Counted from the stretch's first letter, positions 26,043 to 35,966 are shown. The stretch is 64,000 nt of DNA from DATJSN01 sp035504095 (GCA_035504095.1 DATJSN010000092.1:69451-133450), one strand, 5' to 3'. The notes: generated by a model from the sequence alone, not told the origin. Made by a program: numbers and translations.

Positions 26043-27614
26043 TCAGATAATTTTTAACCATGATACCTCAACATCATCAAATTCTTCTGATAAACTAAGA
26101 AAAGCCGGTAGACAAGCTCCACATTTCTCTCCTAGATTTTTATTAAATGCTTCATTGTATGAATCGGCATACAACGTGGAACAAATCAAGGCACGTGATG
26201 TATGGTATTTTACCTTTTCGCTGTAGAAACCAACGCCACCCAGAACAGTATTAAACCACATTTTAACTGTTTCAGCAAAATTATAAGGAATATTAAGGCG
26301 AGATAATGCCCGAATACAAAGACGCCAACCTTGTCTTTCCTCTTTAATATATTTTGGTCTTCTAAAACGCAAAACACTAGTACCATTGCAATATTTGTCC
26401 AAATTTGTAATCCTGACATTACCCCCACGAACTAAGCTATCAAATGTGGCTTCTACTACATTGTAACCATCTCCAATATACATGGCGGCATGTGTCCATT
26501 GAGCATCCTGGTCCTTGTAGCCGCCTTTGTTTTGGACTTGACTAATCCACTTTGATACAAAATCATTCACCTTGACATCCCGAACTAAAAGCAAATCACC
26601 AGCGCACAATTTCTTTGTATCGATTAGCTTTCCAAATTTTCTTGTTGTGTCCGGTAATGCGCGCAAATCGCTAATGGTGCCTTTGCTATCGTTATTAGGA
26701 AGAAGCTCATGCTGGGTTGGTAGCACAAGTGCTGTCGAATCTGGTAAAGCGATTTTCACAAGTTCATTACAGGGAATACATTTTTTTAAGCATTGTGCAA
26801 TTATTTCCTCTAGTTCCTTTAGTTCCTTGCTCTCGTCTGATAATACATTCGCTTTGTTGTTAAAGTGTTTAATAAACTCTTCTTGCATAGCATTGACCAA
26901 CGAACGCCGCGTCGTGTTCAATGTTATTTTCGGCATATTAATCCCACTGATTTTATTACCAATATAATTTTTAGGAATAGTTCCGCCAATCTCTTTTGAG
27001 GTTTCACTGTGCAAGTTATTGAAATCAATTGCATATTTAGGGTGCTTATCTACAATCAAAACATCTTTAATAAACGGCGCTTCCTTTTGGAGTAATGGCT
27101 TTATGTTTTCTACCATATCTTTACTCATGTGAAGCTGAGATTTGATTGGCGAATCATTACAAAATAAAACCACGTCATTATTTATGTGTGATTTTAAAGT
27201 CGGTAGATCAATAATAAGTTCTGATATCGCGCCACTGTAATTAAGGAATTTCGTATCCGATCCATATTTCTGTTTGGCATCATCCAATGCTGGTGCTTTA
27301 TCTTGTTGTGGACGTAGGTATACTTTTCGAATATTTCTTCTTTGTCCGGTAGTTCTTTTGATTTTAACGCCGGTAACTTTACCAGACTTTGAGTCTATAG
27401 AATATGATACAGGCGTATTGGCGCGGAGATGCAATTTAGTGAAGGACTGACCTCGGTAGTTTTCAATTGCTTCCGGCGTGAAAACTAAAGTCTTACCTTC
27501 TGGAGTTGAAATATAAACTAATGATCTACCGGATATCCGTTCAACAACACCATTCAATCTAATTCCATCAGTTTGTCCAGCCGCCCCAACTATATTCTTT
27601 TTAGTACTCGGCAT
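26043..27614 (-). CDS. Protein with C-terminal permuted NlpC/P60-like (YiiX-type) domain
   Basis: 523 residues from the ATG at 27614 (AAGGGG 5 nt upstream). The N-terminal 80 residues look like a small beta domain (RLNGVVERISGRSLVYIST). The C-terminal 170 residues match the permuted papain-like/NlpC-P60 pattern: AGDLLLVRDV, then WTHAAMYIGDGYNVVEATFD with the His, and ALICSTLYADSYN with the candidate catalytic Cys. Such enzymes cleave peptides, lipids or cell-wall links. A role as an abortive-infection effector or cell-wall enzyme is inference. Confidence 0.65.
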   Translation of the reverse strand: MPSTKKNIVGAAGQTDGIRLNGVVERISGRSLVYISTPEGKTLVFTPEAIENYRGQSFTKLHLRANTPVSYSIDSKSGKVTGVKIKRTTGQRRNIRKVYLRPQQDKAPALDDAKQKYGSDTKFLNYSGAISELIIDLPTLKSHINNDVVLFCNDSPIKSQLHMSKDMVENIKPLLQKEAPFIKDVLIVDKHPKYAIDFNNLHSETSKEIGGTIPKNYIGNKISGINMPKITLNTTRRSLVNAMQEEFIKHFNNKANVLSDESKELKELEEIIAQCLKKCIPCNELVKIALPDSTALVLPTQHELLPNNDSKGTISDLRALPDTTRKFGKLIDTKKLCAGDLLLVRDVKVNDFVSKWISQVQNKGGYKDQDAQWTHAAMYIGDGYNVVEATFDSLVRGGNVRITNLDKYCNGTSVLRFRRPKYIKEERQGWRLCIRALSRLNIPYNFAETVKMWFNTVLGGVGFYSEKVKYHTSRALICSTLYADSYNEAFNKNLGEKCGACLPAFLSLSEEFDDVEVSWLKII

Positions 27615-27909
27615 ATTGCACCCCTTAAAACTCCAAGCGAATTTACCGTTACCATAGTTTTCTACGTAGTCTATCGCCACGAACCCGGTTCTTCCAGAGT
27701 TTTCGCTATATTCAGATGTATAACGTCAAATCGGGAATTTGAGTGAGGCTATGTAGGATTGACAATCTGTTCGGATCGCGTTCGATACTAAAAATAATTG
27801 GTTAACCATTGAGCGATACCGGCAGGTGCGTTAACATCACCCAACGTCGCCATTTCCTGTCGTAATTGCTGGCGACGGTCTGTAAAACATGAAAATTTAA
27901 GGGGTCAAT

Positions 27910-28095
27910 ATGAACGGTCAACTTGATCATGTTGATGAAATGCTCTCGCAACTACGGGCTCTTGCCACCAACAAACAAAACCCAAATAGACCATTGCTGT
28001 GGAATGAACTGGGATTAATTATTAATTCAATTGACACAATTAAAGACGTTTTACGGGCACAGCAGATTGAAATTGAAAATTTAAAGAAAAAGTAA
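27910..28095 (+). CDS. Small hypothetical protein
   Basis: 61 residues, predicted helical, ending in a short coiled-coil-like stretch (IEIENLKKK). AAGGGG 5 nt before the ATG is the same ribosome site seen before the divergent 27614 gene. No motif recognised. The 27615-27909 stretch contains no other support for genes. Confidence 0.5.
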   Translation: MNGQLDHVDEMLSQLRALATNKQNPNRPLLWNELGLIINSIDTIKDVLRAQQIEIENLKKK

Positions 28096-28225
28096 CAGTG
28101 GAGCACCCGAAAACAAACCGCCGCTAACTCTAAACGGAACCACGCGGGGCCTTCTTTTTAGCTACACAAGAACTTGATTACGTAGTCAAGTAGGCCATTT
28201 TAAGCAAGTTAACCTGCCGGGCTTT

Positions 28226-28432
28226 TTACTTCGCCGTCGGCAGCGTTTCGATGATCGCCTCAATTTCGCCGCGCCGCCAGCGGGTTGATCCGGCCAGCCG
28301 GACCGGGGCGGGCAACTTTCCGGCACTGCTCAGTTTCCAAACCTGGCGGCGGCTCAGGCTGAGTAATTCCGCTACTTCCCAGTCCTTCATCAAAGCGGAC
28401 GCCGGATTGCTGGATTTCAGGAAATCGGTCAT
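28226..28432 (-). CDS. AlpA-family helix-turn-helix regulator
   Basis: 68 residues with the standard AlpA/excisionase fold: WEVAELLSLSRRQVWKLSSAGKLPAPVRLAGSTRWRRGEIEAII. Proteins of this kind activate integrase or excision promoters on phages and islands. Two 24-bp direct repeats lie in its upstream region and could be its operators. Divergent from the three-gene defence run starting at 28660. Confidence 0.8.
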   Translation of the reverse strand: MTDFLKSSNPASALMKDWEVAELLSLSRRQVWKLSSAGKLPAPVRLAGSTRWRRGEIEAIIETLPTAK

Positions 28433-28433
28433 T

Positions 28434-28457
28434 TTGGCACTCCATTAAACTCACCTG
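28434..28457. repeat. 24-bp direct repeat, copy 1, at the alpA start
   Basis: Begins TTGGCACTCCATTAAACTC and ends ACCTG. Matches 28506-28529 at 22 of 24 positions; the copies are 72 bp apart, between the AlpA-like gene and the defence run. Candidate operator pair. Confidence 0.6.
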
Positions 28458-28505
28458 TTGACAAACAGGCTACAAAAATAAAATTAGCAAATTCTGTGCA
28501 TTGGG

Positions 28506-28529
28506 TTGGCACTCGATTAAACTCGCCTG
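28506..28529. repeat. 24-bp direct repeat, copy 2
   Basis: Begins TTGGCACTCGATTAAACTC. Two mismatches to copy 1 at 28434. It lies 131 nt upstream of the first gene of the defence run. Confidence 0.6.
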
Positions 28530-28659
28530 AGCAAAGCTAAAAAAAACCGCCATTGCTGGCAGATACACGTCCGGCTTAGACGACCCAGGAGTCCATTCTC
28601 CCAAATTTATGCTGCTGGTACGATTGTCCTTGAAATGAACCTTTTTAAGGATATTGTTC

Positions 28660-29565
28660 ATGAATCTTTTTTCCCGTAAGAATCAACCAAAGCCAGACAC
28701 ATACCAGTACACGTTCCCTAGTAATGTTCGTAGTCGAATTCTCCTGACCTTCGCAGGCTTTTATGAGAACAACTATGATGGGTCTTCTTTTCGATCACTC
28801 TTAGATGACGTAGCCCCAATACTTGCGAGAGAGTATGGAGGTTTAATGGGGGGCGACCAAATGGCGTCCCCTAGTCACGACCACCATCCAGTGATCTTAC
28901 ACTTGTCATATTGCTCCGACCCGCAAGTGATTGATTTCATAACTATCGCTTTCCGGTCATGGAACTATAGGGCAGGACAGCACGGTGTGGATGAGATCAA
29001 TCGCATTCTTCGAGAAGAATCTATTGGATACGAGTTCACACAGTACGTTGAACGAGAAGTACTTAGCCAAGATTCCAGTGGAAGAACAAGAAGACTTATC
29101 GAATACGATTACCCAGAGGTGATCGTTAAGCACGAAGAATATGCCCATGAAAGCATTGTCAAGCCTTGTCTCAGCGTACTTGCCAATCCAGTGTTCAAGG
29201 TTGCTAACGATGAGATGTTGAAGGCACACGAACATATTCGGAAGAATAACTTGGATGATGCTATAACGTGTTGCGGAGCGGCGTATGAGAGCGTCATTAA
29301 GACGGTTCTCGATAAGAAGGGGTGGACATATGACGCCAAGAAGGATACGTGTGCCACGTTAGTGGACATCTGCGTAAGGGAGGGCTTACTGCCCGGATTC
29401 TGTGCCGATGCATTTAAGGCACCCGGTCGCTTCCGAAACAACCTAAGTTCAGCACACGGACGAGGTCCAACACCACTCCATGTCGCCGACCTCGAACACG
29501 TCGATTATATGATTCAGCTTTCATCTGCCAATATAATATTCCTAGTGAAATTGGCGAAATTCTGA
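28660..29565 (+). CDS. Abortive-infection-like protein with Abi C-terminal domain
   Basis: 301 residues from the ATG at 28660 (AAGG 9 nt upstream; an in-frame TTG at 28654 is possible). The N-terminal 130 residues resemble an AbiJ-type N-terminal region (RSRILLTFAGFYENNYDGSSFRSLLDD). The C-terminal 110 residues have the Abi C-terminal pattern: DDAITCCGAAYESVIKTVLDKKG, CATLVDICV, then RNNLSSAHGRG. HEPN-like RNase activity is possible from the R-N-x5-H-like element (inference). First of three co-directional genes. Confidence 0.65.
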   Translation: MNLFSRKNQPKPDTYQYTFPSNVRSRILLTFAGFYENNYDGSSFRSLLDDVAPILAREYGGLMGGDQMASPSHDHHPVILHLSYCSDPQVIDFITIAFRSWNYRAGQHGVDEINRILREESIGYEFTQYVEREVLSQDSSGRTRRLIEYDYPEVIVKHEEYAHESIVKPCLSVLANPVFKVANDEMLKAHEHIRKNNLDDAITCCGAAYESVIKTVLDKKGWTYDAKKDTCATLVDICVREGLLPGFCADAFKAPGRFRNNLSSAHGRGPTPLHVADLEHVDYMIQLSSANIIFLVKLAKF

Positions 29566-29597
29566 AGCGCTGGCAAAAGCAAATAGACTGGTATTTC

Positions 29598-30170
29598 ATG
29601 GCAATTTTCTATCGTGGCGCTGGCATTGGAACTTGGTGGCACAAACACGGTCCTGGCCCAAAAGGCTGGAAAGCGCATTCACCCTATATGGAAGCTAGCG
29701 AAACACGCTTAATGAACCACATTGCAGAAGGCAGCACTGCCAGCCCTTTCATATCTTTAACGCGCTCGTATGGCGTTGCGTTAAACTATGCTCGTAATTC
29801 TGGCTTGAGTCGCCCCAATCGTAGGCGCCGTGCATTCGTTTGGGAAATCGAGCTTGAAGAACCTCTTCCGGATGGCTTGCGTTTACATGACCCTGTAAAA
29901 AGGATTGCCAACCATGTTCCACATCCCCTCGCAACTATTCCGTACCAGCACAATGGTGCACCGACCTGCCTCATCGGTTTGATTGATATAACACAAGAGA
30001 AACTTCTCGCGCAGATATGTCCTGTGCCACCTAATTCAAATCCACCTTATGGCCCCCCTAATATTTCCCTGGGGCTCAAAACTTTAATCTTCGCATTGAG
30101 AGACGCGGAAGTTCTCGCTACAGGAGTAATACCCAAAGAATGTGTACGCCGTCGATACGATGTTTTTTAA
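29598..30170 (+). CDS. Possible ADP-ribosyltransferase-fold protein
   Basis: 190 residues starting MAIFYRGAG. The order YRG (Arg), then SPFISLTRSYGVALNYA near residue 55, then VWEIELEEPL near residue 85 resembles the R-S-E layout of ADP-ribosyltransferases, but the fit is partial. It lies 32 nt behind the Abi-like gene and overlaps the STAND gene, so it is probably co-expressed with both. If not an ART, it is a protein of unknown function. Confidence 0.4.
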   Translation: MAIFYRGAGIGTWWHKHGPGPKGWKAHSPYMEASETRLMNHIAEGSTASPFISLTRSYGVALNYARNSGLSRPNRRRRAFVWEIELEEPLPDGLRLHDPVKRIANHVPHPLATIPYQHNGAPTCLIGLIDITQEKLLAQICPVPPNSNPPYGPPNISLGLKTLIFALRDAEVLATGVIPKECVRRRYDVF

Positions 30171-33100
30171 TGGACTGATTAAAATGGCTTCTATGAGCAA
30201 AATCCGCACAATTAAACTGACAGGGTCACTCGGACCGTTGACTTTCCTGAGGGTCGAACTGACAAACGACGCGAGCAACGATTTTGCGATTATCCGCTAC
30301 TCTCTTTCGGGGAAGGAGCAAACGGGAGGCTTAAGGCTCGATCTCAATAAACGTACCTTCTTAGATTTGACAGGCGTTGCGGCGGTTGATACCCAACTTC
30401 CTCAAATCGCGCTCCAAGTCCTTAATGCCATTGGAGACAGAGGTAAACATCGCACTCGAAGACCGCCTTACGTGGTCAAAATGCGCGAACCGATCACTTC
30501 CGAGCGATTCCAACCGCTTTCAACTGGCGCAAAAACAAAAACATTTCTTGGCTTTGACTCTACATCGTTATCTCGTCTTGCAACGAAAGAGACAATTGAA
30601 TTATTTAGAAAAATGTTGTGGTGTTCTGCACGCCGTCATTCGTTGCCTATCCAATCGATCACGATCTCATTAAATGTAAACGCGCCAGATGGCGGTATCG
30701 ATGCGTGTGTCGCACCCAACACGATTAATACGGATCAAGACTTATTGATCTCAGGGAATTCATATTTTCAGATCAAAGCTGGCGACTCTTCGACCCCATG
30801 GCAAAAGTCGTGGCTTCAAAAGGAACTCTTTGGTAATGTTAAAAAGCATTCCAAAGCAGCACTAGGTAAGGCCGTCCAGAATTGCCTTGCGCATAATGGC
30901 CGATACGTCATTGTTTGTTTCGGAATTGATCCAACCGATTCACAGCGTAGAAAAAGCATCAAATATTTGCGGGAATTATTTGCTGCTTGTGGCTACAAAC
31001 ATGCACAAGTTGACGTGTGGGGGCAGGGAACACTGGCGGGTCTTATTCATCAGTTTCCATCAATAGAATTGCAGTTGTCCAACCGCCATCAATTACCGTT
31101 TTCGACCCACGATGAATGGAAACTCGATTCTGAGATGGGGCGATCATTGCACCTAGGCAATGCTCAAAAAGAAATCATTGATGTAATTCGTAATTGTCTA
31201 CGTGGAACTGAAGTTTACCATGTGCGATTGATCGGTGAGCCTGGATTGGGTAAAACGCGCTTGGCACTCCAAGCGTTATCCGCTGAAGACTTGGCTCCAA
31301 CTGTAATTTATGTGCGACACCCCGAAGATTTTCAACAAGGGCCACTGTTCAATGAGATACTTCGTGCCGACAATATATCTTCTATGACGCTTGTCATAGA
31401 CGATTGCTCTGAAAAAGAACGAGCTTCGATCTGGAATGTTCTACGGCAACGAAGAGATCGCATTCGTCTCATTACCCTTGACCAAGGGCCAGAAAAATCT
31501 GCCGACGACTTAATGCAAGTATTCGAGTGCCCCGCTCTTGATAAGGAGCAAATAAAGGCAATACTCGCTGAATATATCGGTATGAATCCAGATACAAATC
31601 GATGGATTGATTTTTGTTCAGGATCACCGCGTGTGGCTCATGCCGTAGGTGAAAATCTTCGTAGGAATCCTGATGATGTCCTTAAGCCAACAGCAACTGT
31701 ACCTCTTTGGGAACGCTTCATTCAAGGAAATAGTAAAACTGGAAGCCAGGATGAATCTGAGAAAGAAACCGCTCTTAGGCACATTGCATTATTTCACAAA
31801 TTTGGTTTTGAGCATCCTGTAGATGGGGAAGCCAAATTCATTTCGAGCATGATCGAGATTGCAAATCCGGCAATCACGTGGCAACGATTCCAGTCGATCA
31901 TTAAGGATTTCCGTGATCGCCGAATTCTACAAGGCAAAACAACCCTCTTCATAGTACCCAAACTTTTACACATTTATTATTGGTGCCAATTTTGGGAACA
32001 CTACGGGCCGGGGACGGACATCAGCAACTTGATTTCTCGTATGCCGCAGTCGCTGTTTCGCTGGTTTACCGAGATGTTCAAATACGGCCATGTATCACAG
32101 AGTTGTCTCACTCGCATCGAGATTATTACTTCGTCAGGTGGTCCATTCGATAAACGAGAGTTTCTCATTTCTGGTCAAGGCTGTGTATTCCTAAACGAGC
32201 TGGCTGAAGCGAATCCGGAGGCGACACTTCGTTGCCTTGAACGAACGATAGGCAATTGGTCACGTAAAGAGCTATTCGAACTTAGGCAAAGTCGTCAATA
32301 CCTTGTATGGGCGTTGGAGAAAATCGCAATATGGAAGAATTTGTTCCAACGTGCCGCCACGGTATTGCTTAAGTTGGCGTTGGCGGAAAATGCACCTAAT
32401 AGCAACAACGCCATCGGTACTTTCTGCGATCTATTTACAATGGGATATGACCGGTTTGCCAGTTCTGAAGCACCGCCAGAATTGCGGCTACCCGTGCTGC
32501 GCACCGCACTCGAATCATCAGACCATGCGACACGAATGCTCGCATTGAAAGCCATCGACAAGAATTTGGATAACCATCCACACACTAAAATAGGCTGCCC
32601 AGAGTACCAAGGAATGCGTCAGCTTCCTGCGCTCTGGCGTCCCAAGACCTACGGAGAACTATTCAACGCCTATCGTTCTTGCTGGCAACTGGTTGTCGGA
32701 TTCCATCGAACTGCGACTGGTGTCGAAAAAACAACGGCAACTAAAGTTATGATTGATGCTGCCTTCGGGTTGGTGCAAAATAGATGGATAGAAAAAGAGA
32801 TTTTGGTCACACTCGAAAAACTGGCGGTCGATCCTGAAACAGACTTACGTCCTATCGTCAGGTTAATTTCACGATTTCGCGTTCTTCACTGGAAGAACCT
32901 TAGTAGAAATGCCGCCAAAAAATTGCATGCAATTGACAACAGAATTCGCGGCACAACGATTGAATCTCAGATTAAGCGAATGGTATTGCTGGCCAACCAT
33001 GACGATATTGATAGAGGCGAGGGTAGCCAATACGGGAACAAATATAGGAAGAAACTAACACAGCTTGCACGATCAGCAATGTCGCAACCAGAAATATTGA

Positions 33101-34323
33101 AAGCACTTTTGCCTGATTTATTGTCGCAACAAGAGGGTTTCGCCTTAATTTCATTTGGACAAGCTTGGGGAAATGAAGACCAATCTTTAGAATGGTGGCC
33201 CACTATTCTAGAACAGTTCACAGCATTAGGAGGTCAGCGGAATCCAGAACTGATGGCGGGGTATCTTGGAAGTATATTCAAAAAAAATCGCGAAAGATGG
33301 CAACTTATTGCACTGCAAATATTGGAAGATAGAACACTAGTTCGTTACGCAAAGCAACTGATTCTGGGGTCAGGTATGACCGAAGTTGTAATGACAAAGC
33401 TGTGTACCGCGATAGAAGGCGGTACAGTTTCGGCAGAAGTACTTAGTCAAATGGGATATTTTGGAAAAGCATACGGCTTATCCACCGAACAACTAGTGGG
33501 GTTTATCAGTTGGTGTGCCAAACAAGGAACATTCGAACTGATGAGTGTCGGCTTAACTGCGGCGTACGCACTCTTCTGCACGGATAAGGATGCTCCACCA
33601 ATTCCTGAAAAACCACTTCTCCAACTGCTCACGGCACCCAATGTACTGCATAGTCGTACGCCCGACCTTGCAGATTATGAATGGTCTGAGCTTACTAAGC
33701 GATTTGTCGAGGCATATCCACAACATTCAATGCGCATAATTGAAAGCGTATTAAATCATTTTGATGATTTTGAGTTTGTGTTAGCCTTCTCACATTCACA
33801 AGCACAGACGGCGATGCTTGATCTGGTACGTCGTGAACGACACGGGGCATGGTTGGCTGTCATCAACAAATTGAATCTACTTAACGGAACGATCTCGCAC
33901 AACCTTCAGCATTGGCTAAACCCCGGCTACAAAGTAGGAGAAAATACCGAATTGGGCGTGTTAAACCTATTTGATATAAATGACATATTGGTTTGGATAG
34001 ACGAAGATCCAAAAGTGCGAGCGCCATTCATTGCACGGGTATGTCCAAAAACACTAAACCAACATGAAGGAGGGCGACTGACGCGAGAAATACTCCACCG
34101 TTATGGCGATCAGGCCGAGGTTAAGAATGCTTTATGGGTGAATTTTGGCACAGAAAGCTGGATCGGAAGCGCGAGCAGTCATTATCGAAATAAACGCGAC
34201 CAAATGCGAGAGTGGCTATCCAAAGAAACCGTCACGACAGTTATTCGCTGGTTAGAAGAATACATCGATTACCTGGGTAATGAGATCAAGCGCAACGAAA
34301 TTAGCGAGGAGCGTGAGTATTGA
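30142..34323 (+). CDS. Avs-like STAND NTPase with N-terminal Mrr-like nuclease domain
   Basis: 1,393 residues (a shorter start at 30184 is possible; AGGAG lies 15 nt before 30142). Residues about 160-290 carry a PD-(D/E)xK restriction-type signature: DGGIDA near 183 and YFQIKAGD near 210. Residues about 340-560 form a STAND/AAA-like NTPase with Walker A GEPGLGKTR near 366 and Walker B LVIDDC near 419. The remaining 800 residues are helical repeats with no catalytic motif. Nuclease-STAND-repeat is the layout of antiviral STAND (Avs) proteins that sense phage proteins and degrade DNA. Confidence 0.75.
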   Translation: MYAVDTMFFNGLIKMASMSKIRTIKLTGSLGPLTFLRVELTNDASNDFAIIRYSLSGKEQTGGLRLDLNKRTFLDLTGVAAVDTQLPQIALQVLNAIGDRGKHRTRRPPYVVKMREPITSERFQPLSTGAKTKTFLGFDSTSLSRLATKETIELFRKMLWCSARRHSLPIQSITISLNVNAPDGGIDACVAPNTINTDQDLLISGNSYFQIKAGDSSTPWQKSWLQKELFGNVKKHSKAALGKAVQNCLAHNGRYVIVCFGIDPTDSQRRKSIKYLRELFAACGYKHAQVDVWGQGTLAGLIHQFPSIELQLSNRHQLPFSTHDEWKLDSEMGRSLHLGNAQKEIIDVIRNCLRGTEVYHVRLIGEPGLGKTRLALQALSAEDLAPTVIYVRHPEDFQQGPLFNEILRADNISSMTLVIDDCSEKERASIWNVLRQRRDRIRLITLDQGPEKSADDLMQVFECPALDKEQIKAILAEYIGMNPDTNRWIDFCSGSPRVAHAVGENLRRNPDDVLKPTATVPLWERFIQGNSKTGSQDESEKETALRHIALFHKFGFEHPVDGEAKFISSMIEIANPAITWQRFQSIIKDFRDRRILQGKTTLFIVPKLLHIYYWCQFWEHYGPGTDISNLISRMPQSLFRWFTEMFKYGHVSQSCLTRIEIITSSGGPFDKREFLISGQGCVFLNELAEANPEATLRCLERTIGNWSRKELFELRQSRQYLVWALEKIAIWKNLFQRAATVLLKLALAENAPNSNNAIGTFCDLFTMGYDRFASSEAPPELRLPVLRTALESSDHATRMLALKAIDKNLDNHPHTKIGCPEYQGMRQLPALWRPKTYGELFNAYRSCWQLVVGFHRTATGVEKTTATKVMIDAAFGLVQNRWIEKEILVTLEKLAVDPETDLRPIVRLISRFRVLHWKNLSRNAAKKLHAIDNRIRGTTIESQIKRMVLLANHDDIDRGEGSQYGNKYRKKLTQLARSAMSQPEILKALLPDLLSQQEGFALISFGQAWGNEDQSLEWWPTILEQFTALGGQRNPELMAGYLGSIFKKNRERWQLIALQILEDRTLVRYAKQLILGSGMTEVVMTKLCTAIEGGTVSAEVLSQMGYFGKAYGLSTEQLVGFISWCAKQGTFELMSVGLTAAYALFCTDKDAPPIPEKPLLQLLTAPNVLHSRTPDLADYEWSELTKRFVEAYPQHSMRIIESVLNHFDDFEFVLAFSHSQAQTAMLDLVRRERHGAWLAVINKLNLLNGTISHNLQHWLNPGYKVGENTELGVLNLFDINDILVWIDEDPKVRAPFIARVCPKTLNQHEGGRLTREILHRYGDQAEVKNALWVNFGTESWIGSASSHYRNKRDQMREWLSKETVTTVIRWLEEYIDYLGNEIKRNEISEEREY

Positions 34324-34448
34324 TTACGTTGAGGGAGGCGAAACCGGAGGGCGCTACACCATATTTATATTGGTTGGAATGATGCTATCTTGCGAGTGCT
34401 GCCACACAAAGCATTATCGAGCTCGTTCATGGTAGTACAAGTACCGGG

Positions 34449-35801
34449 TTACGAATAACAGTTTCGTCCGGATACATCATAGCCCAAGGCTTCCAATACC
34501 CGGCAAATTTCGCTCCAAACCACGCCAGGGTACTGTGTCTCAATTTCGTCAATCTGCTTCTGGGTGATCTTATGCATTGATTCGGCGTCTTGTACGCCCA
34601 GGGCAATCAGTACGGATTTAGTCCTTGGGGTTATGTCAAATTCGTCTAATAGCTTGTTCGTGGGAGGTTTCGCAACTTCAGGCCGGGGCGCCACCTTGAA
34701 CAAAGGGTCAAGAGAGTCGGCATACCAAGAGGCCCACTCAGACCATTCACGGAAATTTCTTTCGTCAATGATTCGCATTTCGCCGGATTCCACAAACTGA
34801 TTTATCGCTTTTAGATAGGCGCGGATGCGTTCAGCATAGTGCCATCTGTCAACTTGTACCGCCAAACTTTCCCGTCGCTCCTTTTCTTTTTCATTGTGCT
34901 GTTGTTTGGCCAATCTTAGTTGTTCAATCGCGTTCTTCTGGCGGGCATGGCATTCATTGTCGAGCCGGTGCCGTTTCCGATTTTCAATCTGAGCCACCAA
35001 GCCGTCGAGGATTCGATTGAGAATCTTCTCCAGTCGCTGATGGGTTCCATCGGCCCAATTCAAACGGAGTCCCTCGCTTTGAAAATTCTCGATTGAAAAG
35101 ACCAATCGACCGTTCGGACGACTTGGTGGATACCTACGCAAGCGCCTTTTCTCCGGTGTCCCGTTCGGAAGCGGTTCGGGGAGCTCTTTTAGACTCACGA
35201 GTACTTCATACGGGCCAATTGCAAATGCCGTGCTGTAATGACCAAGGAAACTTTTGACCCCGAGCTTGACCGATCCGCCGACTTCTTCCCATGCACGAAT
35301 CAACGCATCCATGATTTTCAGGGCGCGGGTGATCGAGTCTGACGCGACCGCGATATTCAACGCTGTTTTAGGGTCGCTATGAACGATGCGATTATCATCA
35401 GGAGTACCTGCACGAAGTTGTATTCTTGTCTGTTCGACCAGCGCATGCGGTGATAAAAGATGCTCGGAAATTAAGATCGGTGCACGATTCACCGCCATTT
35501 GTCCAGATGCCCCATTGGTCACGGTATCGCCAAAAATCGCCGGCTGAGGGTGAAATTGAACTTTTTGAAGCTGCGGATCAGTTACGACCGGCAGCGGCGT
35601 GCGTTCGATCTGGTAGCCATACTTTCGCTGTGACCAGTACCCCTTCGGAGGACGCGGGATATTATGTCGGCGGCATGCTTTGCCGAGGGCCACATCAGAA
35701 ACGCCGTATTTCCGTGAGAGTTGCGTGCCCGGTACTTCCCAGAGTTCCACATAAAGCGTTTCCCGATCAACGCAATGATTTTCAGTTTGAAGTTGGGACA
35801 T
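34449..35801 (-). CDS. Hypothetical protein with N-terminal HTH-like segment
   Basis: 450 residues. The first 55 residues (LYVELWEVPGTQLSRKYGVSDVALGKACRRHNIPRPPKGYW) look like a helix-turn-helix. The middle contains a beta-rich domain and then a charged coiled-coil at about residues 280-320; the C-terminus has a helix-hairpin-like ALGVQDAESMHKI segment. AGGAG 7 nt before the ATG supports the start. I do not recognise a function; similar proteins occur as cargo on integrative elements. Confidence 0.6.
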   Translation of the reverse strand: MSQLQTENHCVDRETLYVELWEVPGTQLSRKYGVSDVALGKACRRHNIPRPPKGYWSQRKYGYQIERTPLPVVTDPQLQKVQFHPQPAIFGDTVTNGASGQMAVNRAPILISEHLLSPHALVEQTRIQLRAGTPDDNRIVHSDPKTALNIAVASDSITRALKIMDALIRAWEEVGGSVKLGVKSFLGHYSTAFAIGPYEVLVSLKELPEPLPNGTPEKRRLRRYPPSRPNGRLVFSIENFQSEGLRLNWADGTHQRLEKILNRILDGLVAQIENRKRHRLDNECHARQKNAIEQLRLAKQQHNEKEKERRESLAVQVDRWHYAERIRAYLKAINQFVESGEMRIIDERNFREWSEWASWYADSLDPLFKVAPRPEVAKPPTNKLLDEFDITPRTKSVLIALGVQDAESMHKITQKQIDEIETQYPGVVWSEICRVLEALGYDVSGRNCYS

Positions 35802-35966
35802 AAATACTCTCCTGGTCTACGAAATAAACGGTGCATAAAATGTCCCGGATAAGTTACACGACAATACGGCAGAATTCAGCGAGATTTACCGGGCGGCGGG
35901 CCGAGAAATTGAAGTGCATGCGGAAATTGGTATCATGCTAGTTATGTCCTCATTCCGCTCTGTGAG

